From Acidobacteriaceae bacterium (lineage in GTDB: Bacteria; Acidobacteriota; Terriglobia; Bryobacterales; Bryobacteraceae): 64,000 nucleotides of DNA. This document shows positions 10,362 to 19,185 of this stretch, piece after piece. How positions within the stretch are numbered: the first letter of the stretch is position 1; every line of letters starts with the position of its first letter. A program made the position numbers and the translations under genes. The stretch lies in the NCBI GenBank assembly GCA_019233755.1, contig JAFAMD010000010.1:1-64000 (forward strand). Reading direction: 5' to 3'. The notes beneath the pieces are model-generated. The model worked only from the letters and a program-made list of their open reading frames with translations. It ran no database searches and was not told where the DNA came from.

Positions 10362-11396
10362 ATGCAGAATCGGCGTTCCTTTCTTTTCGCGGTCGGAGGC
10401 AGTGCTCCCCTTATCCTTGGAGCCATGAACAAATCCGGCTCGGCCAAGCCTGTGCTTGGTTCCGGCGCTTACACGTATGAAGTGACCCACGACTGGGGCG
10501 AACTTCCGGCAGACATCAAATACGGCAATACGCATGGTGTGTGCGAAGACTCGCAGGGCCGCATCTATATTCACCACACGGTCAATGCCGCCAGCGAGAG
10601 CAGCGATTCCATGGTGGTGTTCGACGAAAAGGGGAAATTCGTCAAAAGCTGGGGTAAGGACTTCAAGAGCGGGGCGCACGGTCTACACATCAGAAAAGAG
10701 GGCAGCACTGAGTTTCTTTATTTATGCGATACGAAGCGCGGGCTCGTCGTGAAGACCACGCTGGATGGCGAGGAAGTCTTCACACTCGGCTATCCAACTG
10801 AGTCCGAGGCGTATAGACCGAGTCCGGACGGCAGCAAGAAGAAGTACAGCCCGACAAATCTCGCCATTGCGCCAAATGGCGATATTTATGTCGGTGACGG
10901 ATACGGATCCAGCTATATCAATGTCTATAACAAGGACGGAAAATACCTGCGAACATTCGGCGGACCCGGTAAAGAGGCGGGACAGTTGAATTGTCCGCAC
11001 GGCATTATTCTGGACGACCGAGGGCCGGAGCCGATCCTGATGATTGCCGACCGAGCCAATCATCGCATTCAAACCTTCACATTGGCAGGTGAGCATATCG
11101 CATTCATCGCCGGAACGAACCTGCCTTGCTACTTCGATTTCTGCACGTCCGGTGAGACCGTAGTCCCGGATCTGGGCGCACGGGTCACGTTACTCGACAA
11201 GAATAATAATGTGATCGAACATCTTGGCGACGATTCGGCGGCTCACAATTGGGAAGAGGTCCGCAAACTGGACCGGAGCGCGTTCAAACCCGGCAGGTTC
11301 GTCTGTCCCCATGGATCCTGCTTCGATCACAACGGCAATATTTTCGTTGTCGAGTGGGTAGAAATAGGAAGAGTCAGCAAACTTCGGAGAGTGTGA
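10362..11396 (+). CDS. Exported NHL-repeat / six-bladed beta-propeller protein
   Basis: The 344-residue protein begins MQNRRSFLFAVGGSAPLILG, a Tat-like signal (NRRSFLF). The remainder has NHL-type repeats such as 'NTHGVCEDSQGRIYIHHTV', 'NLAIAPNGDIYVGDGYGSSYI', 'NCPHGIILDDRGPEPILMIAD' and 'CPHGSCFDHNGNIFVVEW', as expected for a six-bladed propeller. Some relatives are lyases or lactonases, others binding scaffolds, and the activity cannot be assigned. Its ATG is 2 bases after the DUF1501 stop, with AGGAGG inside the end of that gene, so it is the third gene of the operon. Confidence 0.88.
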   Translation: MQNRRSFLFAVGGSAPLILGAMNKSGSAKPVLGSGAYTYEVTHDWGELPADIKYGNTHGVCEDSQGRIYIHHTVNAASESSDSMVVFDEKGKFVKSWGKDFKSGAHGLHIRKEGSTEFLYLCDTKRGLVVKTTLDGEEVFTLGYPTESEAYRPSPDGSKKKYSPTNLAIAPNGDIYVGDGYGSSYINVYNKDGKYLRTFGGPGKEAGQLNCPHGIILDDRGPEPILMIADRANHRIQTFTLAGEHIAFIAGTNLPCYFDFCTSGETVVPDLGARVTLLDKNNNVIEHLGDDSAAHNWEEVRKLDRSAFKPGRFVCPHGSCFDHNGNIFVVEWVEIGRVSKLRRV

Positions 11397-11413
11397 TCTG
11401 ATCTGCCGTGGTA

Positions 11414-11449
11414 CGCCGTGGTTTACTTGCCGCGGCGGTTAGTTTTTTT
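11414..11449 (+). terminator. Rho-independent terminator of the DUF1549/DUF1501/NHL operon
   Basis: CGCCGTGG (11414-11421) pairs with CCGCGGCG (11430-11437), 8 bp with one G-U, around an 8-base loop, followed after 5 bases by seven T residues (11443-11449). It starts 18 bases after the propeller gene stop. The rest of the space up to ispD (11450-11604) shows no gene. Confidence 0.75.
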
Positions 11450-11604
11450 CAGTCCAGACGATCAAAAATTCGCAGTTATCCATTGGCTACCGGTGGCCGT
11501 CAGGGGGTTGCCAAGTGGGCTACGAGAGCGAATCCGTTCTGCTGTCCTCTATCATGTAGGTTCGGGGAGATTAAGGGTGCTGCGTTCCTGAGGCCCAATT
11601 AGCG

Positions 11605-12336
11605 ATGAAAGTTTCCGTCATTATTCCTGCCGCCGGACTCGGAACGCGGATGGGCCGCGGCGCGCCAGAAAAAGAAGGTATCAGCCGAAAACAGTTCATG
11701 CTGTTGAACGGCTCGCCCATCCTGATTCACACGATCAGGAAGTTCGTCAGCACGCCGCTGGTCACAGAAATCGTGGTCGCGCTGCGAGCAGACGACCTCG
11801 CCTGGGCTGAGGAAGTATTCAAGAATCAGGGGCTCGCTGGGAGCGTGCGCCTGGTGGAGGGGGGCGAAACACGACAGCAGTCCGTGGAGAACGCGCTTGC
11901 TACGATTTCAAGCGACACGGACCTGGTTGCTGTGCACGATGCCGTGCGGCCGTTTATCGGACGCGAGACCATTGAGAGAGTGATTCAGGAGGCGGCCGAA
12001 ACAGGGGCAGCTATTGTTGGTATAGTCCCGGTCGATACCGTTAAACAGGTCCATCGCAATAAAGTACGCAGTACTCTCCCGCGCGAGCGCCTGATTCTTA
12101 CGCAGACACCGCAGGTGTTTCGGTTGGACCTTCTGAAGCAGGCGTTCGAGAAGGCGCGGGAGGATCTGTTTGTGGGCACCGACGAGTCATCACTGGTCGA
12201 GAGGCTGGAACAGGTAGAAGTGTCTGTTGTGCTCGGTACGGATCGCAACATCAAGATCACGAAGCCTGGCGACATGGACCTGGCTCGGCTCTATCTTGCG
12301 CTTGAGCGCTCCGCTCTCGAGAATTCCGCCGAATGA
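11605..12336 (+). CDS. ispD: 2-C-methyl-D-erythritol 4-phosphate cytidylyltransferase
   Basis: IspD joins CTP and methylerythritol phosphate in the non-mevalonate isoprenoid pathway. The 243-residue protein has the expected nucleotide-binding start 'VIIPAAGLGTRMG', a Lys-Gln-Phe motif (RKQFMLLNGSP), the 'VAVHDAVRPFI' metal/ribose region, and 'LTQTPQVFRLDLL' with 'GTDESSLVE' before the end, all typical of IspD in the right order. Length is normal. It overlaps ispF by 4 bases, a frequent arrangement because the two act at nearby steps. Confidence 0.97.
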   Translation: MKVSVIIPAAGLGTRMGRGAPEKEGISRKQFMLLNGSPILIHTIRKFVSTPLVTEIVVALRADDLAWAEEVFKNQGLAGSVRLVEGGETRQQSVENALATISSDTDLVAVHDAVRPFIGRETIERVIQEAAETGAAIVGIVPVDTVKQVHRNKVRSTLPRERLILTQTPQVFRLDLLKQAFEKAREDLFVGTDESSLVERLEQVEVSVVLGTDRNIKITKPGDMDLARLYLALERSALENSAE

Positions 12337-12833
12337 TGAATCTGGCCCGGCTGCCCTTCCGAGTAGGCCAAGGTTGGGACACGCACCGCATCGAAGCAGG
12401 CCGCCCATTGATTCTCGGCGGAATCCATGTACCGTGTGAATTTGGACTCGCCGGCCACTCGGACGCTGACGTTCTCTTTCATTCTGTAACCGATGCTGTG
12501 CTCGGAGCTCTCGCGCTAGGCGATATTGGGATGCACTTTCCAGATACGGCGCCAGAATGGAAAGACGCCAACAGCCTGCAATTCCTGCAACATGCTATCG
12601 GCCTCGCAGCGGAGCAAGGCTACCGGCTGGCGAACATTGATTCGACGATCATCCTTCAGCGACCCAAGCTGAAAGACTTTCGCGGTGCGATTCGTGCAAA
12701 TCTAGCCCAAGCCGCGGGCCTGCCCGAAAGTGCAGTGGGCGTTAAGTTCAAGACGGCTGAGAATGTGGGTCCGGTAGGGGAAGGCCGCTCATGCGAAGCA
12801 CAAGCGGTAGTGCTGCTTGTGCTTCAGAGCTAG
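12333..12833 (+). CDS. ispF: 2-C-methyl-D-erythritol 2,4-cyclodiphosphate synthase
   Basis: IspF cyclises CDP-methylerythritol 2-phosphate, releasing CMP. The 166-residue product carries the zinc ligands in 'GWDTHRI' and 'GHSDADVLFHSVTDA', the substrate segment 'IGMHFPDTAPEWK', and the conserved 'VKFKTAENVGPVGEG' before the C-terminus. Two ATG codons are adjacent (12333 and 12336); the first forms the ATGA overlap with the ispD stop and is coupled to it. The protein is soluble and forms a trimer in known cases. Confidence 0.97.
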   Translation: MMNLARLPFRVGQGWDTHRIEAGRPLILGGIHVPCEFGLAGHSDADVLFHSVTDAVLGALALGDIGMHFPDTAPEWKDANSLQFLQHAIGLAAEQGYRLANIDSTIILQRPKLKDFRGAIRANLAQAAGLPESAVGVKFKTAENVGPVGEGRSCEAQAVVLLVLQS

Positions 12834-12856
12834 GCATTCAGAGACGGGAACTGCAG

Positions 12857-14458
12857 CTAGCGGGCCGCTGCCCCCTCGTACTCTTCATAGCTGCCGAGGA
12901 AGTCTTCGATCTGGCCGTTCTCGAAATTCCAGATACGCGTGGCCACTTCGGAGACAAGGTCTTCGTCATGGGTGACCAACAGCACGGTACCTTCGAATTT
13001 CTGAAGAGCGATGTTTAAGGCGTTGATCGATTCGAGGTCGAGATGGTTCGTCGGCTCGTCGAACACCAACAGGTTTGGCTTCTGCAACATCAGTTTGCAG
13101 AACATCAGGCGAGCGGCCTCCCCGCCTGAGAGTGCATCAGTGGGCTTCAGGCCCTCTTCGCCGCTGAAAAGCATCTGGCCCAGCAGCCCGCGAATTTCTT
13201 CCCGGGAGGCTTGCGGGTCCCACTCGTGCAGCCACTCGGCGACAGTTGTGCCGTTCCGGATGCTGCCGCGGTGATCCTGAGCGAAGTATCCGACCTGCAC
13301 TTCGTGTCCCCACGTCACGTCGCCTGAATCGAGACCAACGTCCGGGTCGTCCACACCCGGTGCATTAGCGAGGAGCGCTTTGAGCAGGGTGGTCTTGCCG
13401 ACGCCGTTGCGGCCCATGAGCGCGATCTTCTCGCCGCGCTGGACCGCAGCAGAGAAGCCCTTGATCACTTCGAGACCGTCGTAGCCTTTGGTGACGTTCT
13501 TGAATTCGAGGGCATGGCGACCGGAAGGGCGCTTCATTTCGAAGCGGATGAACGGCCGTTGAATGTTGGACCGCGCGAGTTCTGTCGTTTGCAGCCGTTC
13601 GACTTCCTTCTTACGTGAGGTCACCTGGCTGGCGCGCGTACCGGCCGCGAAACGGGCGATGAACTCGTTCAATTGGGCAATCTTTTTTTCCCGCTGGGCG
13701 TTTTCGGCCTCAATACGAGCACGGATTTGCGTCTTTTGCAGAACCATATCGTCGTACCCGCCGGGATACGTGATGATGGTCTGGTAATCGATGTCCGCCG
13801 TATGGGTGCAGACGCTGTTGAGGAAGTGGCGATCGTGCGAAATCACGATCAGGGTCCCCTCGTTATGCGTCAGGAAGTTCTGCAGCCAGTGGATGGACTC
13901 GAGGTCGAGATAGTTCGTAGGCTCGTCGAGGAGAAGCGCTTGCGGCCGCCCGAAGAGCGCCTGCGCCAGGAGAACGCGCACCTTCTGGCCGCCCTGCAAT
14001 TCACCCATTTTGCGATGATGAAATGGCTCGGGGATATCGAGACCGTCGAGCAGAACGGCGGCATCGCTTTCGGCCGTGTAGCCGTCCTCTTCAGCAACGA
14101 TGCCCTCCAATTCACCGAGGCGCATGCCGTCTTCATCTGTCAACTCTGGCTTGGCATAGAGCTCTTCACGCTCTTCCAAAGCTTTCCAGAGTGTCATGTT
14201 GCCCATAATGACCGTATCTACAACGCGGTACTGGTCGAAGGCGAACTGATCCTGCCGGAGGATGCCGAGCCTCTTCGGGCGAACCACGTTGCCCTTTTGC
14301 GGCTCCGACTCGCCGGAGAGAAGCTTCATAAACGTCGATTTGCCAGCCCCATTCGGGCCGGTGAGCCCGTATCTGCGGCCGGGCAGGAAGGTGGTGGAGA
14401 CATCCTCAAACAGGATCTTGCCGCCGAAGCGCATGCTGACATTGCTGACTGAAATCAT
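12857..14458 (-). CDS. ABC-F ATPase, YbiT-like
   Basis: The 533-residue protein has two ATPase domains and no membrane segment, the ABC-F plan. Domain 1 (about 1-245) has Walker A GPNGAGKST, a degenerate signature LQGGQ and LLLDEPTNYLD; domain 2 (about 320-525) has Walker A GRNGVGKTT, signature LSGGEAARL and LLVFDEPTNHLD. A charged linker of about 80 residues (the 'P-site tRNA interaction motif' region in this family) separates them. ABC-F proteins bind the ribosome and relieve stalls or confer antibiotic protection. Sequence character, including the weak first signature, resembles E. coli YbiT more than EttA. It lies 47 bases downstream of the YihY gene and converges on ispF. Confidence 0.93.
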   Translation of the reverse strand: MISVSNVSMRFGGKILFEDVSTTFLPGRRYGLTGPNGAGKSTFMKLLSGESEPQKGNVVRPKRLGILRQDQFAFDQYRVVDTVIMGNMTLWKALEEREELYAKPELTDEDGMRLGELEGIVAEEDGYTAESDAAVLLDGLDIPEPFHHRKMGELQGGQKVRVLLAQALFGRPQALLLDEPTNYLDLESIHWLQNFLTHNEGTLIVISHDRHFLNSVCTHTADIDYQTIITYPGGYDDMVLQKTQIRARIEAENAQREKKIAQLNEFIARFAAGTRASQVTSRKKEVERLQTTELARSNIQRPFIRFEMKRPSGRHALEFKNVTKGYDGLEVIKGFSAAVQRGEKIALMGRNGVGKTTLLKALLANAPGVDDPDVGLDSGDVTWGHEVQVGYFAQDHRGSIRNGTTVAEWLHEWDPQASREEIRGLLGQMLFSGEEGLKPTDALSGGEAARLMFCKLMLQKPNLLVFDEPTNHLDLESINALNIALQKFEGTVLLVTHDEDLVSEVATRIWNFENGQIEDFLGSYEEYEGAAAR

Positions 14459-14505
14459 GGGAAAAGAAACAGGTGGGAATCTTCAGTTTAGCGCATTTTC
14501 AGCGT

Positions 14506-15384
14506 TTATGCAGGTGTGCTCTGGCTGCCCTTCGATGCCCGGGACCGGGAACCCACGGTATCGGCATATACATGAGTGAACGCCGCGCCGAAGAGGAGAA
14601 TCTGCGCCGAGTAGTAAAGCCAAACGACAAAGGCGATTAATGTGCCGGCGGCGCCATAGGTGGAACCGACGGCGGCCCTCCCGAGATAGAGCGCGAGCAG
14701 CGCTTTGCCGATCGTGAACAGGATCGAAGTCGGAATAGCGCCCACTACAACATCGCGCCAGGCGATACAAACATCGGGGACGAACTTGAAAATCAGCGCG
14801 AACAGGAAGGCGAGGGCGGCAAGTGTAACCGTGACATTCGCCATTTCGGCCCAGATGGCGGTGTGCAGGGGGATGATGTCTGAAAAAAACTGGGATACGA
14901 CCGTAAATGCGGTGCTCAGAAGAAGCGAGAGAAAGAGCAGACAGCCGAGCGCCAGCACCATGGCGAAGGAGCAGAGGCGTTGCTTGACCACGGCGCGCAG
15001 AGAAAAACAAGTGGCTGGAGCGTTCCAGATGGTATTTAGCGAATTACGTAGTTCTACGAAAGCGCTGGAGGCGCCGAACAGGAGTGTGACAAGTGCGATA
15101 CCGCTCGCGACAACCCCGCTATGGGCCTGGTGTGTGTGATCGAGTAGCGTTTTGATAGTTTTCGCACCCGCAGAGCCCATCAGATGCTGGGCGTTCCGGA
15201 GCAAGTCGCGCTCCGCGGTATTGCGATCGAAAGCCAATCCGCAGATGGCAACGGTCAGCACCGCAAGGGGGGCAACGGAGAGGAGCGTGTAGTATGCGAG
15301 CGCAGCCCCCAGGCGGGGCGCATCACGATCGGTCCATTGGGCCGCCGCGGACTTCAACATTGTCGCGACCACTTTCGCCGTCAT
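14506..15384 (-). CDS. YihY/virulence factor BrkB-family inner-membrane protein
   Basis: The product has about 292 residues with six hydrophobic segments and the family's N-terminal signature 'DRDAPRLGAALAYYTLLSVAPL', followed by 'LLFGASSAFVELRNSLNTIW' and 'GAIPTSILFTIGKALLALYLG'. The family was once thought to be RNase BN but is now regarded as an envelope protein of uncertain, possibly transport, function. The frame is open to 15537, but that would overlap the divergent outer-membrane gene, and the extra 51 residues lack family character. I use the ATG at 15384; another ATG at 15360 is possible and neither has a strong ribosome site. The 145 bases to the next gene should hold the divergent promoters. 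Confidence 0.9.
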   Translation of the reverse strand: MTAKVVATMLKSAAAQWTDRDAPRLGAALAYYTLLSVAPLAVLTVAICGLAFDRNTAERDLLRNAQHLMGSAGAKTIKTLLDHTHQAHSGVVASGIALVTLLFGASSAFVELRNSLNTIWNAPATCFSLRAVVKQRLCSFAMVLALGCLLFLSLLLSTAFTVVSQFFSDIIPLHTAIWAEMANVTVTLAALAFLFALIFKFVPDVCIAWRDVVVGAIPTSILFTIGKALLALYLGRAAVGSTYGAAGTLIAFVVWLYYSAQILLFGAAFTHVYADTVGSRSRASKGSQSTPA

Positions 15385-15529
15385 TGATGTTATAGATAGC
15401 AGGATCCGGACGCCCAGGACAGTGTAACGAGAGAGAACAAACTCACGTCCACGGAATGCGACAGGAGGCCTTACATCGGAAGGAATTTGCGTTGAAACGC
15501 TTTCAGCAGCAGGGAATGCAAGAGCGGAG

Positions 15530-18500
15530 ATGAACACCCGGATTCTGGCGCACCGTCTTACAGTTTTCTTCGCGATTCTACTTGCGGCCGGTTCATTCTC
15601 AACTTCCGCTCAGGATTTCGCCGGACGGACAGTAACAGCTATTGAATACCAGCCTGCGGCGCAACCCATCGACGCTCGGGACCTGGAGAGGTTGCAACTG
15701 GTACAACTCGGGCAGCCGCTGGATCCGGACCAGGTAGGGACGACCATCGATCGCTTGTGGTCGAGCGGGCTCTATGACAACATCGTCGTCGATGCAGAGC
15801 CGAACGGGGCGGGCGTAACCATTCGTTTCGTTACAACTCCACGACGCTTCATCGGCCATGTAGGCGCGCAGGGGAGGATCAGCGAGCCCCCCAATCGGGC
15901 CGTTATCATCAGTGATTCCCAGCTTTACCTGGGACAGCCGTTTGATCCCGAGGCGGTCGAGACCTCACGGAGAAACCTGGAGCAGGAACTCCGGGACAAC
16001 GGGCTTTTCGAATCAACAATCGGAGTAGCGACCATCGAGGATCCTGTCACTCACGATGTGACGATCCGATTTATCGTGAACGCGGGACGGCGGGCGCGAT
16101 ATGAGGCTCCGACGATCGAAGGTGATACGAAGCTCTCAAATGGGGCTATCATCAGGGCAACGGGCTGGCGCTGGCCAGTGATTCGCACGTGGCGGCAAGT
16201 AACGCAGGCGCTGACGGAGAAGGGCCAGGACGGGATTCAGAAAGCATACGCGAAGAAGGATCGACTCACGGCGTCAGTAAACCTGACTTCGCTCACATAC
16301 GACGCCAGCACAAACAGGGCCAAAGCTACCTTCGATATCGATGCCGGTCCCAAAATCACGATCCATGCGCTGGAAGCGAAGGTCCCGAAAAGAAAACTCA
16401 GGCAATTTGTACCGGTGTACACGGAGCAATCGGCCGATAACGATCTCCTCACCATGGGGGCGCGCAATCTTCACGATTACTTCCAGTCGAAGGGCTATCC
16501 AGATGTGGACGTCACGTTCAAGCGAGAGCCGGTAACAGGCGATCAAGAGGTTATCAACTACTACATCGCGACGGGTCCGCGGCGCAGGCTCGCGAATGTC
16601 GAGATAGAGGGCGATACTTACTTTACGATGGAAACCTTGCAGGAGCGAATGTTCCTCCGGCCGAACAGCCTGCTGATGCGATATGGCCGCTATAGCGAGG
16701 CGTTTCGGTCGGCCGACGAGGTGGCTATTGCGGATCTGTACAAGGCGAATGGGTTTCAGGGCGTAAAGGTTACTTCCACTGTACTGACGGATTACAAGGG
16801 CAAGCCGAGCGACCTGGGAGTTGTCTTTCACATTAAGCCGGGCCCCCAGTGGCGAGTGGCGACACTCACTATTAAGGGCAACAACCGCTTGGATCTTACG
16901 CCAATCCGGCATGAGTTAGCTTCGATTGAGGGCCAGCCCTATGCGGACATCAATATTGCAACGGATAGAAACCGCATTTTGGCCTATTACTACTCAAAGG
17001 GCTTTCTCTCGGCGGGATTCAACTATACGGTGTCTCCAGGGCCTGAGCCGGACACGACCGACCTAATATACGAGATCCGCGAAGGTCCGCAGGAGTTTGT
17101 GCGGCAGGCGGTTATCTCCGGGTTATACCGTACCAAACCATCGCTAGCCGAGAAGTTCATCACGGTGCGCAGCGGCGAGCCGATTTCGATGGAGCAGATT
17201 AACAACGATGCACGGATGCTTACCAGCCTGGGGGTATTCGCGAACGTAAACACCGCGCTGCAGGATCCCGACGGAACGAATCGGTACAAATATGTGCTTT
17301 ACGATTTCGATGAAGCGGCTCGCTATACCTACAGTGTAGGCCTGGGTCTGATCGTGGGGCAGTTAGGACAGACCACGACCAGCTTGACGGAGGCCGGTGG
17401 GGCCAGGGGTATCTCGCCGATTATTTCGTTCAACGTGAGCCGGTTGAATATGTTTGGCATTGGCCAGACACTCGCGCTGCAGACTTATTATTCAACTCTG
17501 GAACAGCGCGCATCACTAAACTACATCATCCCAAGATTCCTTGGAAGTCTGAATCGCACGATCACGTTCTCTGGCCTTTATGACAAAACGCAGGATGTGC
17601 AAACCTTCTCATCCCGCCGGGAGGAAGCGTCTGTCGAAATGTCACAGAAGTTAAATCGAGCCTCCACTTTTCTCCTGCGATTTGCATACCGGCGCGTCAG
17701 CACGAGCAATATAAATATTCCGGCGCTGCTAATCCCGCAGTATCTGGAATCCGTCCGGATAGGGATGCTCTCAGCCAGCTATGTGCAGGACCATAGGGAC
17801 AACCCAGGGGATGCACACCGGGGGTACTGGAACACAATCGATGTGGGCCTGGCAGGTAATTTCTTCGGATCGCAGCGGGACTTTGTGCGCGTGATAGGGC
17901 GCAACGCGACTTACACGCCGATCGGCGCGAAGCTTGTCTTCGCACGGCAGACGCAGATCGGCGCGATCATACCGTTTCGCGTGCCTGCGGGGATCAGCAA
18001 CTTTGAAGACATTCCCTTGCCGGAGCGTTTTTACGGCGGCGGCAATACATCCATGCGCGGCTTCGGTGATAACCAGGCCGGGCCTCGCGACATAGGAACT
18101 GTGTCGGAACTGCCGGGTCCGCCGACATCAACCCCTACCGGGTTTCCAATTGGCGGCAACGCTCTTTTCTTTAATACCCTGGAACTGCGGTTCCCTTTGC
18201 TGGGTCCGAACATCAGCGGCGTGTTGTTTGAGGACATGGGGAATATCTACACGACTTTCAACAAGCTTTCTCTGTCGTACACCCAAGGCAGCAATCAGAA
18301 CTTCAACTATGCGGTCCAAGCGCCGGGATTCGGCATCCGCTATAAGACACCGCTCGGCCCGGTTCGCGTGGACTTCGCTTACGCGCTGAATCCTCCCCGA
18401 TTTCTGGGATTCGGTGTCAACGAGCCAATTGACCAATTGGTGAAGTGTACTCCTGAGCAAATCGGCGTGATCCCGGCCTGCACGGCGACTCCGCAGCGAC

Positions 18501-18544
18501 TCAGCCACTTCCAATTTTTCTTTTCCATCGGGCAGGCGTTCTGA
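15530..18544 (+). CDS. BamA/TamA-family outer-membrane protein with POTRA domains
   Basis: The 1004-residue protein has a signal peptide (about 1-27, ending TSAQD), a long run of POTRA-type units (about 28-590, with repeated 'GLYDNIVVDAEPNG', 'KGYPDVDVTFKREP', 'NGFQGVKVTSTVL' style segments) and a C-terminal beta-barrel (about 600-1004) ending in phenylalanine (SIGQAF), the usual BAM-targeting end. The barrel contains the 'YGGGNTSMRGF' (RGF) motif of the Omp85 family. Because a TamB homologue follows in the same operon, a TamA-like role in lipid or outer-membrane-protein transport is more likely than being the essential BamA; this is inference. The next gene overlaps its stop by 1 base. Confidence 0.92.
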   Translation: MNTRILAHRLTVFFAILLAAGSFSTSAQDFAGRTVTAIEYQPAAQPIDARDLERLQLVQLGQPLDPDQVGTTIDRLWSSGLYDNIVVDAEPNGAGVTIRFVTTPRRFIGHVGAQGRISEPPNRAVIISDSQLYLGQPFDPEAVETSRRNLEQELRDNGLFESTIGVATIEDPVTHDVTIRFIVNAGRRARYEAPTIEGDTKLSNGAIIRATGWRWPVIRTWRQVTQALTEKGQDGIQKAYAKKDRLTASVNLTSLTYDASTNRAKATFDIDAGPKITIHALEAKVPKRKLRQFVPVYTEQSADNDLLTMGARNLHDYFQSKGYPDVDVTFKREPVTGDQEVINYYIATGPRRRLANVEIEGDTYFTMETLQERMFLRPNSLLMRYGRYSEAFRSADEVAIADLYKANGFQGVKVTSTVLTDYKGKPSDLGVVFHIKPGPQWRVATLTIKGNNRLDLTPIRHELASIEGQPYADINIATDRNRILAYYYSKGFLSAGFNYTVSPGPEPDTTDLIYEIREGPQEFVRQAVISGLYRTKPSLAEKFITVRSGEPISMEQINNDARMLTSLGVFANVNTALQDPDGTNRYKYVLYDFDEAARYTYSVGLGLIVGQLGQTTTSLTEAGGARGISPIISFNVSRLNMFGIGQTLALQTYYSTLEQRASLNYIIPRFLGSLNRTITFSGLYDKTQDVQTFSSRREEASVEMSQKLNRASTFLLRFAYRRVSTSNINIPALLIPQYLESVRIGMLSASYVQDHRDNPGDAHRGYWNTIDVGLAGNFFGSQRDFVRVIGRNATYTPIGAKLVFARQTQIGAIIPFRVPAGISNFEDIPLPERFYGGGNTSMRGFGDNQAGPRDIGTVSELPGPPTSTPTGFPIGGNALFFNTLELRFPLLGPNISGVLFEDMGNIYTTFNKLSLSYTQGSNQNFNYAVQAPGFGIRYKTPLGPVRVDFAYALNPPRFLGFGVNEPIDQLVKCTPEQIGVIPACTATPQRLSHFQFFFSIGQAF

Positions 18545-19185
18545 TGCGATGCCTCAACCCTGCCTTGTTGCTGTTAATAGGTTCGGTGTTGTTGGGAGTA
18601 ACGATCGATCGGATAGCCATTGTGGTCGGAAACTCCATCATCAAAGACAGTGATGTCGTGCGCGATTTACGGGTGACTGCCTTTCTGAACAGCCAGCCCC
18701 TTAGCGTCGACCCTGCCGCTCGCAAAGCGGCAGCAAACCGGTTGATCGACCAGGTATTCATCCGACGGGAGATTCGCATCGGCGATTACCCACGAGCCAC
18801 GATGGAGGATGCCGAGGCGGAATTGACGCAATTAGAGAAGCAGCGCTTCAAGACACCGGCGGCCTTTCAGCAGGCACTAAGACGATACGGCCTTGCCGAT
18901 CTGCAATTGCGCGAACAGTTTCAATGGGAGTTGACCGTACTTCGATTCATCGACGCGCGCTTCAGGCCGGCGGTTTTGATTACCGATGAAGAAATCCAGA
19001 AATATTACAACGAGCATGCTGCCGACTTGCGGCGCGAGCATCCGGGAAAAGGATCGCTGGAAGATCTGAGCGGCGGCATCCGCGAGACGCTCACCGGCGA
19101 GCAGGTCAATAAATTGTTTTTCGCCTGGCTCGACGAACAGAGGGCACAAGCAAAAATCAAGTACTTCGAGGAGAGCCTGCGGTGA
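18544..19185 (+). CDS. SurA-N-like periplasmic chaperone domain protein without PPIase domain
   Basis: This 213-residue protein has an N-terminal hydrophobic signal (about 1-20), then the SurA/PpiD N-terminal fold: 'IDRIAIVVGNSIIKDSDVVRDL' is the usual 'V..VN..vI..sdv' opening, followed by helices including 'AANRLIDQVFIRREI', 'FQQALRRYGL' and 'EIQKYYNEHAADL'. No parvulin PPIase domain follows, so it may act purely as a chaperone, and the C-terminal helix would complete the chaperone module. Overlaps of 1 base with the TamA-like gene and 4 bases with tamB place it in the outer-membrane biogenesis operon, perhaps escorting substrates of that machinery. Confidence 0.85.
   Translation: MRCLNPALLLLIGSVLLGVTIDRIAIVVGNSIIKDSDVVRDLRVTAFLNSQPLSVDPAARKAAANRLIDQVFIRREIRIGDYPRATMEDAEAELTQLEKQRFKTPAAFQQALRRYGLADLQLREQFQWELTVLRFIDARFRPAVLITDEEIQKYYNEHAADLRREHPGKGSLEDLSGGIRETLTGEQVNKLFFAWLDEQRAQAKIKYFEESLR

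Noticed and set aside
11408-11602. A 64-codon plus-strand frame between the propeller gene and ispD.
   Set aside because: It runs through the terminator hairpin and has no protein-like pattern.
15385-15537. A longer start for the YihY membrane protein at 15537.
   Set aside because: It would overlap the start of the divergent outer-membrane gene, and the extra residues do not resemble the family.
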